Source: Propionibacterium sp. (GTDB taxonomy: Bacteria; Actinomycetota; Actinomycetes; Propionibacteriales; Propionibacteriaceae). From it: a stretch of DNA of 6,009 bases. The translations under genes and the position numbers were made by a program. Under the pieces are notes generated by a model that worked only from the letters and a program-made list of their open reading frames with translations, ran no database searches and was not told the DNA's origin. The stretch lies in the NCBI GenBank assembly GCA_012514785.1, contig JAAYZP010000236.1, positions 1-6,009 of the forward strand, written 5' to 3'. Below, piece by piece: positions 1-6,009 of this stretch. Position 1 is the stretch's first letter, and each line of letters opens with the position of its first letter.

Positions 1-212
1 ATGCCGAGGTGCGTGTGCAGGATGTCCGCCCCGGCGGGTTGCCGGAGCCGCCAGAAGAGGTGCTTGCCCCACGGCCACACGGCTTCGACGACGGCGCCGG
101 TGGCGTCGGTGGTGGCAAGCGTCGGGGTGCGCGCGTCCCAGCCGGTGATCCTCCGGCCCTCGAGCGGCCGGAGGCGGGTCGCGAGCTGGTGGACGGTGTC
201 GCCCTCAGGCAT
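1..212 (-). CDS. nei2: Nei/Fpg-family DNA glycosylase (Nei2-like), N-terminal 70 residues, cut by window edge
   Basis: Family role: a bifunctional DNA glycosylase/AP lyase that excises oxidised bases, mainly pyrimidines for Nei-type enzymes, in base excision repair. The visible protein begins MPEGDT, the hallmark Fpg/Nei N-terminus. Pro2 becomes the catalytic N-terminal amine after Met removal, and Glu3 is the second catalytic residue. A WGKHLFW segment follows around residues 48-54, where Lys50 matches the conserved lysine of the RGKHLL motif. The fragment ends with LHTHLG near residues 64-69, typical of the family just before MNGSW-like sequence. The C-terminal H2TH domain and zinc finger would lie outside the window. 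The ATG overlaps the lhr stop codon by 8 bp, and a GAGGG ribosome binding site lies 5 nt upstream, which fixes the start and suggests translational coupling to lhr. In mycobacteria nei2 also follows lhr. The Fpg/Nei family call is firm; Nei2 rather than MutM rests on the neighbour and on sequence feel. Confidence 0.9.
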   Translation of the reverse strand, partial: MPEGDTVHQLATRLRPLEGRRITGWDARTPTLATTDATGAVVEAVWPWGKHLFWRLRQPAGADILHTHLG

Positions 213-3200
213 AGCGGCCCTCGAAGATGACGCCGCGCGGGGTGTTGCGTGCGCCGGCGGCGAGCAGCGCGTCGACGTCGGCGCCGCGGGAGGCGGGCTC
301 GCCGTCGATCGTGTCGATGCGGATGCGGCCCGCGCGCCGAGTGTTCACGGCCTCGGCCAGCGCCTGACCGACCAGACCGACGCGCACCTCGCGGGAGCCA
401 CCGGCCGCGGAGTCGAAGGTCGTCAGCGTCCGGCCGCCACGGGTGAGGTGGGCGAGGCAGACGCCGTCGGCGAGCACCACGAGGGCTCCCACCGCACGGC
501 TGACGCGCGCGCTCGGGTGCTCGGGCCAGTCGATGACGCTGCCGTACGGGTTGGCGGGGTCGAGCGCGCTCAGCACCACCGGCCGCGGGGCCCGCTCGCC
601 GGAGGGCCAGGCGGTGTCGTCGGGGTGGTCGGCGAAGCTGCGGATGTGGTCGATGGTGGCGGAGGTGGCGAACTGCGACGCACCGAGCCCCTCGACGACG
701 TAGCCACGCGCCACCTTGCCGGCCTGCTCCAGCTCCGCCATGAGTCGGTAGGCGCCGGCGAACCCGCCCTCGGGCGCCTCGGCCACGACCGCGCCCCGGG
801 TGACGACCCCGTAGCGCTCGAGCCATGCTGAGACGCGGGCCAACGCCTCCTCCGCGGGCTCCGGGCGGCGGTCGTCGACGCGGTACCAGCGCCCCGCCAC
901 GGCCGGTGGCGCGCCGTCGGCCGAGGGCCGGCCGAGGAGCGCCCGACCCGGGCGGGGCAGCCGGGCGTGGGAGCGAGGCTGGGATCGCCGCTGCGGATGG
1001 GCCGGGCGCGCCGGTCCGCTCAGCCGGGCGCGGATCGGCGCCATCGAGGCGGGTGCGATCACGCCCTCCTCGGCCGCCCTCCACCACAGCTCGACCAGCT
1101 CGGCGTCGGGCTTCACCCGGCCCGACGACGCCTCCCGCGCGGAGCGCACCCCGGCGAACAACCCGCCCGACGCCGCCACCTCGTCGCCCAGCGCCGAGAG
1201 GTCTGGGGCGGCGGTGGGGGCGGGGGCGAGGAGGTCGAGGTCGGCCGTCGGGACCAGGGCGACGAGCGGATCCGCCGACCCGATCGAGCCCCGCAGCCGG
1301 ACCACCACCTCGCCCTCGGCCAACAGGGTGTCGAGGTGGGAGGGGAGGTAGCCGGTCAGGCGCGACGGCAGGATCTGCGTCTCCCACGCGCTGGCGGGCA
1401 GCGCCGCGCCCGCGAGTCGTTGCAGCACCGCGAGCACCTCGTCGGGACTCGACTCGGGCCGCTCGTCGACGCCGTGCCAGGAGGCGAGGAAGCGGGCGAA
1501 CCCGGTGGGGGCGACGGGCTGGATCTGCGCGCGGGCGGCCGCGAGGCAGCGGGTGCGGATGCGGCGCAGCACGTCCGGGTCCGAGTACTCCGGCGCGCTG
1601 CGGCCGGGCGTGAAGTGGCCGGTGAGGAGGCGTTTGGCGGCGACCTCGCGGGTGAGCACGAGCTCGGCAGTCGCCCTGCCGATCCGGAATGCGTCGGCCA
1701 CCTGCTCCGCAGTGAAGGGCGCGTGCGTGCGGGCGTAGCGCATGACGAGCTGGGTGAGCGGGTCGCGCCCGCCGTCCTCGGGTGCGGTTGCGGGGGCGCC
1801 CGGTGGGACGGGGATGCCCAGCGCATCGCGCAGGAGGCCGACGTCGCCGGGCGCGACGAGGTGGGGCCGGCCGCCCAGCTGCACGGTGAACCCGCGGCTT
1901 CCCAGCTCGGTGAGTGCCGCGTCGAGGCCATCGGCCAGCTCGCCGGTGACCCGCTCCGGCAGCCCGTCCAGCGGGACCGGCCCGAGGATGCGCGGCAGGT
2001 CCGCGAGCGAGTCGCTGTCGCGGGCCCGGCGCTCCGGGTGGGTGTGCTGGAGCTCGGACTCGACGTCGCGGATGACGTCGAGGTCGAGCAGCTCGCGCAG
2101 GTCGACGGTGCCGAGCACGGACGCGAGTAGAGCCGGGTCCATGGACAGGGTGGCCGCGCGGCGCTCCGCCAGCGGGGTGTCGCCCTCGTACATGAACTCG
2201 CCGGTGTAGCGGAACAGCATCGTCGCCGCGAACGGGCTGGGCGAGGGCGTGGCCACCTCCACCAGCCGGATCGTGCCGCGCTGCAACTGGCGCAGCACGT
2301 CGACGAGCCCCGGCAGGTCGTAGACGTCCTGCAGCACCTCGCGCACGGTCTCGATGATGATGGGGAAGCGCGGGTGGTGCCTCGCCACCTCGAGCAGCTG
2401 GGCCGAGCGCTGCCGCTGCTGCCACAGCGGGCTGCGACGCCCCGGCTCCCGGCCGGGCAGCAGGAGCGCGCGGGCCGCGCACTCCCTGAACCGCGAGGCG
2501 AACAGCGCGGTGCCGCCCACCTCGGCGGTGACGATCTCGCCGACCTCGTCGGGCTCCGGCAGCAGGTGCTCGGTGATGTGCTCGGCGGCCTCGCTGTCGG
2601 GCAGGCGCCAGATGATGCCGTCGTCGGAGGCCGTCGGCACGACGTCGATGCCGGTGGCCGCCTGCAGGGAGGCGCCGATGGCGAGCGCCCACGGCGCGAG
2701 CACGGAGCGCCCCAGCGGGCTGTGCAGCACGAAGCGCCAGTCGCCCACCTCGTCGCGGAACCGCTCGAGCACGATCGTCGACTCGTCCGGCACCTGCCCC
2801 GTCGATTCGCGCTGCTCCCCGAGGTAATCGCGGATGTTCTGCCGTGTGGAGGCGTCGAGCTCGTCGACGTCGAGGCGGCCCGGGTCCCGCAGCGCCTCGC
2901 GGTGGAAGCGGCCGATCGCGCGCCCGAGCTCCGCCGGCCGCGACTCCTGGTCGCCGCGCCAGAACGGCAGCCTGCCCGTGTGCCCCGGGGCGGGGACGAC
3001 GAGCACCTGCTCGCGGGTGATCTCCACGACCCGCCACGACGAGGCACCCAGCGTGATGACGTCGCCGGGCCTCGACTCGTAGACCATCTCCTCGTCCAGC
3101 TCGCCCACGCGACGGCCGGGCCCCTCCTCGCCGGCGAGGAACACGCCGAACAGGCCGCGGTCGGGGATGGTGCCGCCGGAGGTCACCGCCACCCGCAGCG

Positions 3201-4797
3201 CGCCGGGGCGGGCGACGAGGCGCCCGCCGTCGTCGACGAGCCGTGCGCGGAGATCGCCGAAGTCGGCGCTCGGGTAGGCGCCGGTCAGCAGCTCCACCAC
3301 CGCGTCGAACGGCTCCCGCTCCAGCGACGCGTACGGCATGGCGCGGCGCACCGTGGCGAACCACTCGTCGACGTCGAGGCCCGACTCGTCGGCGGCGACG
3401 GCGGCCGCCACGGTCTGCTGGGCGAGCACGTCGAGCGGGGAACCGGGGAGGCGGATCTCCTCGATCCCGCCGGCGAGCATGCGCTCCGTGGCGACGGCCG
3501 AGGGCACGAGGTCGCCGCGGTGCAGGGGGTGGACGGTGCCGTGCGACGTGGCCCCGACGTCGTGGCCGGCGCGGCCGATGCGCTGCAGTGCGCTCGCCAC
3601 CGACGGCGGGGCGGAGACCTGGATCACCCGGTCCACCGCTCCCATGTCGATGCCGAGCTCCAGCGAACTCGTCGCCACGACGCAGCGGAGCGCCCCGGAC
3701 TTCAGCCCCTCCTCGATCTCGGCGCGCGCCTCCTTGCTGACGGAGCCGTGGTGCGCGCGGGCGATCACCGCGGGGGCCGCGCCCACCTCGTCGGATGCGG
3801 CCATCACCTGCGCCGGCGGCCGGCGCGACGGCGCGGCGAGGGACTCCGGGTCGTGCTGCTCGGCCCACAGCTCGTTGAGGCGCGCGCTCAGCCGCTCGGC
3901 GGTGCGGCGCGAGTTGGTGAACACCAGCGTGGAGCGGCCAGCCATCACCGACTCGTAGATGTCCTGCTCGACGTGCGGCCACAGCGACTCCGTTGCCTCG
4001 GTCGGCGGGTCGAGCAGCGGGTCGCGCGTGGACGAACCCGGCGGCGGCCCGGGCCGGGTGATGTCGTCCACCGGCAGGCGCACGGCGACATCCCAGCGCT
4101 TGTCAGCCGGCGGGGCCACGATCTCGACGGCGCGGTCGCCGCCCAGGAACGCGGCCACGCGGTCGACGGGACGCACCGTCGCCGATAGCGCCACGCGCTG
4201 CACGTCGCGCCCGGCCAGCGCGTCGAGGCGTTCGAGGCTGAGCGCCAGGTGGGAGCCGCGCTTGGTGCCGGCCAGGGCGTGGATCTCGTCGACGATGACG
4301 GTCTCGACGTCCATGAGCGTGGAGCGCGCCCGTGAGGTGAGCATCAGGTACAAGGACTCGGGGGTGGTGATCAGGATGTCCGGCGGGCGGCGCACGAGCG
4401 CGGCGCGTTCCCGCGGCGGGGTGTCGCCGGAGCGGACGCCGACGCTGACCTCCGGCACGGTGAGCCCCAGCTGTTCGGCGGTGCGGCGGATGCCCACGAG
4501 CGGTGCGCGGAGGTTGCGTTCGACGTCGACCCCGAGGGCCTTGAGCGGTGAGATGTAGAGCACTCGGGTGCCGACGTCGTCGGGCCGGGGCGTGGCTGTG
4601 AGTCGGTCGATCGCGTGGAAGAAGGCGGCGAGGGTCTTGCCGGAGCCCGTCGGGGCCACGACGAGCGCGTGCTGCCCGCGCGCGATCGCGTCCCAGGCCT
4701 GCGCCTGCGCCGGGGTGGGCGCGTGGAAGACGTCCGCGAACCAGGAACGGGCCGGCTCGGAGAAGCGGGCCAGCGCGTCGTGGTTGTTCACCGTCAT
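205..4797 (-). CDS. lhr: Lhr, large superfamily 2 ATP-dependent DNA helicase, full length
   Basis: Lhr is an ssDNA-dependent ATPase that moves 3'-to-5' and unwinds duplexes, preferring RNA:DNA hybrids in mycobacteria. It is linked to DNA repair. The 1530-residue product has the usual full length (about 1500). Motifs, numbered from the chosen ATG: Walker A APTGSGKT 48-55; SPLKAL 83-88; TTPESL 144-149; DEIH 170-173 (motif II); SAT 205-207; LVFTNSRRTAERL 291-303; TSSLELGIDMG 376-386; QRIGRAGH 405-412. The winged-helix and core-specific part (to about 850) contains the family segment PFWRGD near 611-616. The Lhr C-terminal region follows, with an Arg/Pro-rich linker around 1256-1290. No frameshift or missing motif is visible. 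Start choice: the frame also opens at a GTG at 4821, but family homology begins near the ATG at 4797 (MTVNNHDALARF). Neither start has a clear Shine-Dalgarno. The gap to the upstream repressor gene is 27 bp with no terminator, so readthrough or coupling is likely. Confidence 0.97.
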   Translation of the reverse strand: MTVNNHDALARFSEPARSWFADVFHAPTPAQAQAWDAIARGQHALVVAPTGSGKTLAAFFHAIDRLTATPRPDDVGTRVLYISPLKALGVDVERNLRAPLVGIRRTAEQLGLTVPEVSVGVRSGDTPPRERAALVRRPPDILITTPESLYLMLTSRARSTLMDVETVIVDEIHALAGTKRGSHLALSLERLDALAGRDVQRVALSATVRPVDRVAAFLGGDRAVEIVAPPADKRWDVAVRLPVDDITRPGPPPGSSTRDPLLDPPTEATESLWPHVEQDIYESVMAGRSTLVFTNSRRTAERLSARLNELWAEQHDPESLAAPSRRPPAQVMAASDEVGAAPAVIARAHHGSVSKEARAEIEEGLKSGALRCVVATSSLELGIDMGAVDRVIQVSAPPSVASALQRIGRAGHDVGATSHGTVHPLHRGDLVPSAVATERMLAGGIEEIRLPGSPLDVLAQQTVAAAVAADESGLDVDEWFATVRRAMPYASLEREPFDAVVELLTGAYPSADFGDLRARLVDDGGRLVARPGALRVAVTSGGTIPDRGLFGVFLAGEEGPGRRVGELDEEMVYESRPGDVITLGASSWRVVEITREQVLVVPAPGHTGRLPFWRGDQESRPAELGRAIGRFHREALRDPGRLDVDELDASTRQNIRDYLGEQRESTGQVPDESTIVLERFRDEVGDWRFVLHSPLGRSVLAPWALAIGASLQAATGIDVVPTASDDGIIWRLPDSEAAEHITEHLLPEPDEVGEIVTAEVGGTALFASRFRECAARALLLPGREPGRRSPLWQQRQRSAQLLEVARHHPRFPIIIETVREVLQDVYDLPGLVDVLRQLQRGTIRLVEVATPSPSPFAATMLFRYTGEFMYEGDTPLAERRAATLSMDPALLASVLGTVDLRELLDLDVIRDVESELQHTHPERRARDSDSLADLPRILGPVPLDGLPERVTGELADGLDAALTELGSRGFTVQLGGRPHLVAPGDVGLLRDALGIPVPPGAPATAPEDGGRDPLTQLVMRYARTHAPFTAEQVADAFRIGRATAELVLTREVAAKRLLTGHFTPGRSAPEYSDPDVLRRIRTRCLAAARAQIQPVAPTGFARFLASWHGVDERPESSPDEVLAVLQRLAGAALPASAWETQILPSRLTGYLPSHLDTLLAEGEVVVRLRGSIGSADPLVALVPTADLDLLAPAPTAAPDLSALGDEVAASGGLFAGVRSAREASSGRVKPDAELVELWWRAAEEGVIAPASMAPIRARLSGPARPAHPQRRSQPRSHARLPRPGRALLGRPSADGAPPAVAGRWYRVDDRRPEPAEEALARVSAWLERYGVVTRGAVVAEAPEGGFAGAYRLMAELEQAGKVARGYVVEGLGASQFATSATIDHIRSFADHPDDTAWPSGERAPRPVVLSALDPANPYGSVIDWPEHPSARVSRAVGALVVLADGVCLAHLTRGGRTLTTFDSAAGGSREVRVGLVGQALAEAVNTRRAGRIRIDTIDGEPASRGADVDALLAAGARNTPRGVIFEGRYA
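218..222 (-). promoter_or_regulatory. Ribosome binding site of the glycosylase gene, inside the lhr 3' end
   Basis: On the minus strand GAGGG stands 5 nt before the ATG at 212, within the last codons of lhr. This is a good Shine-Dalgarno match and spacing. It supports the MPEGDT start and translation coupled to termination of lhr. Confidence 0.7.
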
Positions 4798-4824
4798 GGA
4801 CGCAAGTGTGCCAAACAGCACCGA

Positions 4825-5835
4825 CTACGCGTCGGCCCCACCGGCGGTGGATTCGCGGACCTCGAGCGTCCAGGGGATCACGACGTCCTCCACCCCGCCC
4901 GGTTCGCGCTCGATCAGGCGCTTCAGCAGGCGGAGTACCTCGTCGACCAGCAGCCGCATGTCGGGGCGCACCGTCGTCAGCCTGGGCGTGGAGTAGCGGC
5001 CCTCGGCGATGTCGTCGAAGCCGGCCACGGCGACGTCGTCGGGCACCCGCACGCCGGCATCCGCTGCGGCGCGCATGGCGCCGATGGCGAGGAGGTCGTT
5101 GAAGCAGAACACGGCGTCGGGCGGCTCGGGGAGTGCGAGGAGCTGGCGCATGCCGTCGTAGCCGGCGCTGCGCTCGTAATTCGGGACCCCGACGACGAGG
5201 CTCTCGTCCACCGCGACCCCGGCCCGCTCCAGCGCGGCGAGGTAGCCGTCGAGCCGCACGGAGGCGGTGCCCTGCGCGGACTCGCGCCCGATCGCGGCGA
5301 TGCGCCGCCGCCCGAGGGAGAGCAGGTGCTCGACGACGGCCTCGGCCGCGGAGACGGAGTCGACTGCAACGTGGTCGTAGCCGTCCGGGATGGCGCGCTC
5401 GCCGAGGAGCACCATCGGCACGCGGCTGCGTCGGGCCGCGATCTCGTCGGCGGTGAGGGTCAGGGGGGAGAACACGACGGCGTCGATCATGTGCGACTGC
5501 ACGCCGGCGAGCACCTGGCGTTCGGCAGCGAGGTCGGCGCCCGTGATGTCGAGCAGCGGGATGAAGCCGCGCTCGGTGGCGGCGGCGGAGAAGAGGCTGG
5601 CGAGCTCGGAGAAGTAGGGGGAGTCGAGGTGGGGGAGCGCGAGGGCGAGGAAGCCGCTGCGCCCGTACTTCAGCTGCCGGGCCGAGAGATTGGGGCGGTA
5701 GCCGAGTTCGTCGATGGCGCGCTGCACCTTCCCGCGGGTGGCGGGGGTGATGTGCGCGTAGTCGTTGACGACGTTGGAGACGGTCTTCACTGAGACGCCC
5801 GCCCGCTCGGCGACGTCGCGCAGTGTCACAGCCAT
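4825..5835 (-). CDS. LacI/GalR-family transcriptional repressor, probably of the divergent glycoside-hydrolase gene
   Basis: A cytoplasmic sugar-responsive DNA-binding regulator of 336 residues, the normal LacI-family length. Numbered from the chosen ATG, the N-terminus is MAVTLRDVAERAGVS, with the helix-turn-helix recognition part VSVKTVSNVVN at 14-24. The hinge segment is PNLSARQLK at 48-56; Leu55 matches the minor-groove leucine of PurR (ARSLK). From about 62 on lies the periplasmic-binding-protein-like sensor domain, with DAVFCFNDLLAIGAM near 240-254, VAVAGFDDI near 268-276 and PRLTTVR near 284-290. It ends with the family's usual LEVREST. An alternative in-frame ATG lies 9 bp upstream at 5844 (339 residues). 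Neither start has a Shine-Dalgarno. I chose 5835 because a TACGAT -10-like hexamer ends 7 nt before it, fitting a leaderless mRNA, and because homology starts there. The effector is unknown; an arabinose-type sugar is inferred only from the neighbour. Confidence 0.95.
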   Translation of the reverse strand: MAVTLRDVAERAGVSVKTVSNVVNDYAHITPATRGKVQRAIDELGYRPNLSARQLKYGRSGFLALALPHLDSPYFSELASLFSAAATERGFIPLLDITGADLAAERQVLAGVQSHMIDAVVFSPLTLTADEIAARRSRVPMVLLGERAIPDGYDHVAVDSVSAAEAVVEHLLSLGRRRIAAIGRESAQGTASVRLDGYLAALERAGVAVDESLVVGVPNYERSAGYDGMRQLLALPEPPDAVFCFNDLLAIGAMRAAADAGVRVPDDVAVAGFDDIAEGRYSTPRLTTVRPDMRLLVDEVLRLLKRLIEREPGGVEDVVIPWTLEVRESTAGGADA

Positions 5836-5842
5836 GGCGCTC

Positions 5843-5848
5843 ATCGTA
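5843..5848 (-). promoter_or_regulatory. Candidate -10 element of the repressor gene (leaderless transcript)
   Basis: On the minus strand the hexamer TACGAT fits the actinobacterial TANNNT -10 pattern. It is followed by 7 nt and then the ATG at 5835, placing the predicted transcription start on that ATG. It overlaps the alternative ATG at 5844, so that start would be untranscribed if this promoter is used. No good -35 is seen at 16-18 bp; the nearest candidate, TTAACC (5869-5874), is 20 bp away. Confidence 0.4.
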
Positions 5849-5868
5849 TCGAAGCGGTAACGGATTGA

Positions 5869-5876
5869 GGTTAACC
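5869..5876. repeat. 8-bp perfect palindrome GGTTAACC in the divergent intergenic region
   Basis: GGTTAACC reads the same on both strands and abuts the first CCGTTGTAAA repeat. It also lies between an AACGG (5859-5863) and a CCGTT (5875-5879), which form a 5-bp inverted pair. It could be part of the repressor's binding site near its own promoter. It is short enough that chance cannot be excluded, although the AT-rich core stands out in this GC-rich sequence. Confidence 0.4.
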
Positions 5877-5884
5877 GTTGTAAA
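5875..5884 (+). promoter_or_regulatory. Putative operator half-site 1 (CCGTTGTAAA)
   Basis: First copy of a 10-bp direct repeat; the second copy starts 33 bp downstream. On the minus strand it reads TTTACAACGG, AT-rich and CG-containing like many LacI-family half-sites. It covers the candidate -35 of the divergent plus-strand gene. The repressor gene next door is the obvious candidate to bind it. Confidence 0.5.
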
Positions 5885-5906
5885 TGGACCCGGAACGTGT
5901 TTTACT
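5878..5906 (+). promoter_or_regulatory. Candidate promoter of the divergent glycoside-hydrolase gene
   Basis: A TTGTAA -35-like hexamer (5878-5883) and a TTTACT -10-like hexamer (5901-5906) are separated by exactly 17 bp. Each matches four of six consensus positions. The predicted start is near 5912-5914, giving a leader of about 48 nt. The two CCGTTGTAAA repeats overlap the -35 and the start site, consistent with a repressible promoter. Confidence 0.4.
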
Positions 5907-5907
5907 C

Positions 5908-5917
5908 CCGTTGTAAA
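5908..5917 (+). promoter_or_regulatory. Putative operator half-site 2 (CCGTTGTAAA)
   Basis: Second exact copy of the 10-bp repeat. It also forms the right arm of an imperfect 17-bp palindrome, TTTAC-7 nt-GTAAA (5901-5917), centred on 5909. It lies over the predicted transcription start of the plus-strand gene, where a bound repressor would block initiation. Confidence 0.5.
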
Positions 5918-5918
5918 G

Positions 5919-5940
5919 AGTGGGGCGCGGTGGCCCCGCT
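5919..5940 (+). other. Stem-loop in the predicted 5' leader of the glycoside-hydrolase gene
   Basis: AGTGGGGC (5919-5926) pairs with GCCCCGCT (5933-5940) through 8 pairs, one of them G-U, closing a 6-nt loop. It lies just after the predicted transcription start and 8 nt before the Shine-Dalgarno. No T-tract follows, so it is not an intrinsic terminator. It could stabilise the mRNA or affect ribosome access. The C-rich arm (CCCCG, 5934-5938) could alternatively pair with CGGGG at 5948-5952 over the ribosome binding site. Confidence 0.45.
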
Positions 5941-5948
5941 CGCAACTC

Positions 5949-5955
5949 GGGGGAG
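5949..5955 (+). promoter_or_regulatory. Ribosome binding site of the divergent plus-strand gene
   Basis: GGGGGAG stands 5 nt before the ATG at 5961. It is the clearest Shine-Dalgarno in the intergenic region and fixes the start of the truncated gene that follows. Confidence 0.7.
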
Positions 5956-5960
5956 TGTCC

Positions 5961-6009
5961 ATGGCCGGTCACATTCGCATCGATCCCGCGTTCGTCGTGG
6001 GCGAGGTCA
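5961..6009 (+). CDS. N-terminus of a probable GH51 alpha-L-arabinofuranosidase, cut by window edge
   Basis: Sixteen residues, MAGHIRIDPAFVVGEV, are readable before the window ends, in an open frame behind a GGGGGAG ribosome binding site. The pattern of a short beta strand, then (I/L)DPAF-(x)-VGEV, matches how actinobacterial GH51 alpha-L-arabinofuranosidases begin, just before their RLFGSFVEHLGR-type motif. Such enzymes release terminal arabinofuranose from arabinan, arabinoxylan or imported arabino-oligosaccharides and are mostly cytoplasmic; no signal peptide is visible here. A divergent LacI-family repressor is a common neighbour of such genes, which supports a carbohydrate role. That a gene starts here is well supported. 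The product name rests on recognising a very short segment and could be wrong. Confidence 0.65.
   Translation, partial: MAGHIRIDPAFVVGEV

Noticed and set aside
1..831. 276-residue plus-strand open frame at the left edge
   Set aside because: It lies antisense to the lhr 3' end and the glycosylase start, both of which have clear homology; composition is typical of a shadow.
2374..4188. 604-residue open frame on the plus strand opposite lhr
   Set aside because: It is antisense to conserved helicase motifs of lhr, is low-complexity (Gly/Arg/His/Asp-rich) and shows no recognisable domain; it is a GC-bias shadow.
205..4797. Possibility that this large helicase belongs to a phage-defence island
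   Set aside because: Motif order, full length and the nei2 neighbour identify housekeeping Lhr; no nuclease, methylase or other defence gene is adjacent in the window.
4808..4821. GTGC-6-GCAC inverted repeat in the repressor-lhr gap, considered as an operator
   Set aside because: Arms of 4 bp are expected by chance, and it does not resemble an actinobacterial SOS box or the CCGTTGTAAA repeats.
4838..4850. CCACC-3-GGTGG hairpin near the repressor stop codon, considered as a terminator
   Set aside because: The stem is only 5 bp, lies inside coding sequence and has no T-tract after it; it is not a convincing terminator.
4615..5793. 392-residue plus-strand open frame opposite the repressor gene
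   Set aside because: It is Gly/Glu/Val-rich with no domain signature and is antisense to the well-defined LacI-family gene.
4103..5962. 619-residue minus-strand open frame across the repressor and the start of lhr
   Set aside because: It is an Arg/Pro-rich frame offset from two genes with clear family motifs, and it crosses their boundary; it is a shadow frame.

Overview
This window looks like an ordinary chromosomal segment from a high-GC Gram-positive bacterium (Actinomycetota). The basis is the very high GC content with strong G/C bias at third codon positions, a full-length actinobacterial-type Lhr helicase, and an overlapping downstream Nei/Fpg-type glycosylase gene. lhr and nei2 are also neighbours in mycobacteria. 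Genus cannot be read from this stretch.

Layout. Three genes run on the minus strand. From right to left they are a LacI-family repressor (about 4825-5835), the large helicase lhr (205-4797), and the 5' end of a DNA glycosylase gene (1-212, cut by the left edge). Only 27 bp separate the repressor from lhr. lhr and the glycosylase gene share 8 bp (ATGCCTGA), and the glycosylase's ribosome binding site lies inside lhr. On the plus strand, after a 125-bp divergent intergenic region, a new gene begins at 5961 behind a good Shine-Dalgarno sequence and is cut by the right edge. Its 16 visible residues resemble the N-terminus of GH51 alpha-L-arabinofuranosidases.

How the parts work together. lhr and nei2 form a DNA-repair pair: a 3'-to-5' translocase/helicase and a base-excision glycosylase. 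The LacI-type repressor most likely serves the divergent glycoside-hydrolase gene. The shared intergenic region carries two copies of a 10-bp direct repeat, CCGTTGTAAA, 33 bp apart. They sit on the -35 and start-site regions of a plausible promoter for the hydrolase gene, as expected for repressor operators. A strong hairpin lies in that gene's predicted leader. The repressor may be translated from a leaderless mRNA starting at its second ATG.

I see no RNA genes, mobile elements, CRISPR arrays or exotic systems. The more interesting points are the operator/promoter architecture, the leader hairpin, and the housekeeping repair genes lying close behind a sugar repressor. The many other long open frames are GC-driven shadows of lhr and the repressor gene.
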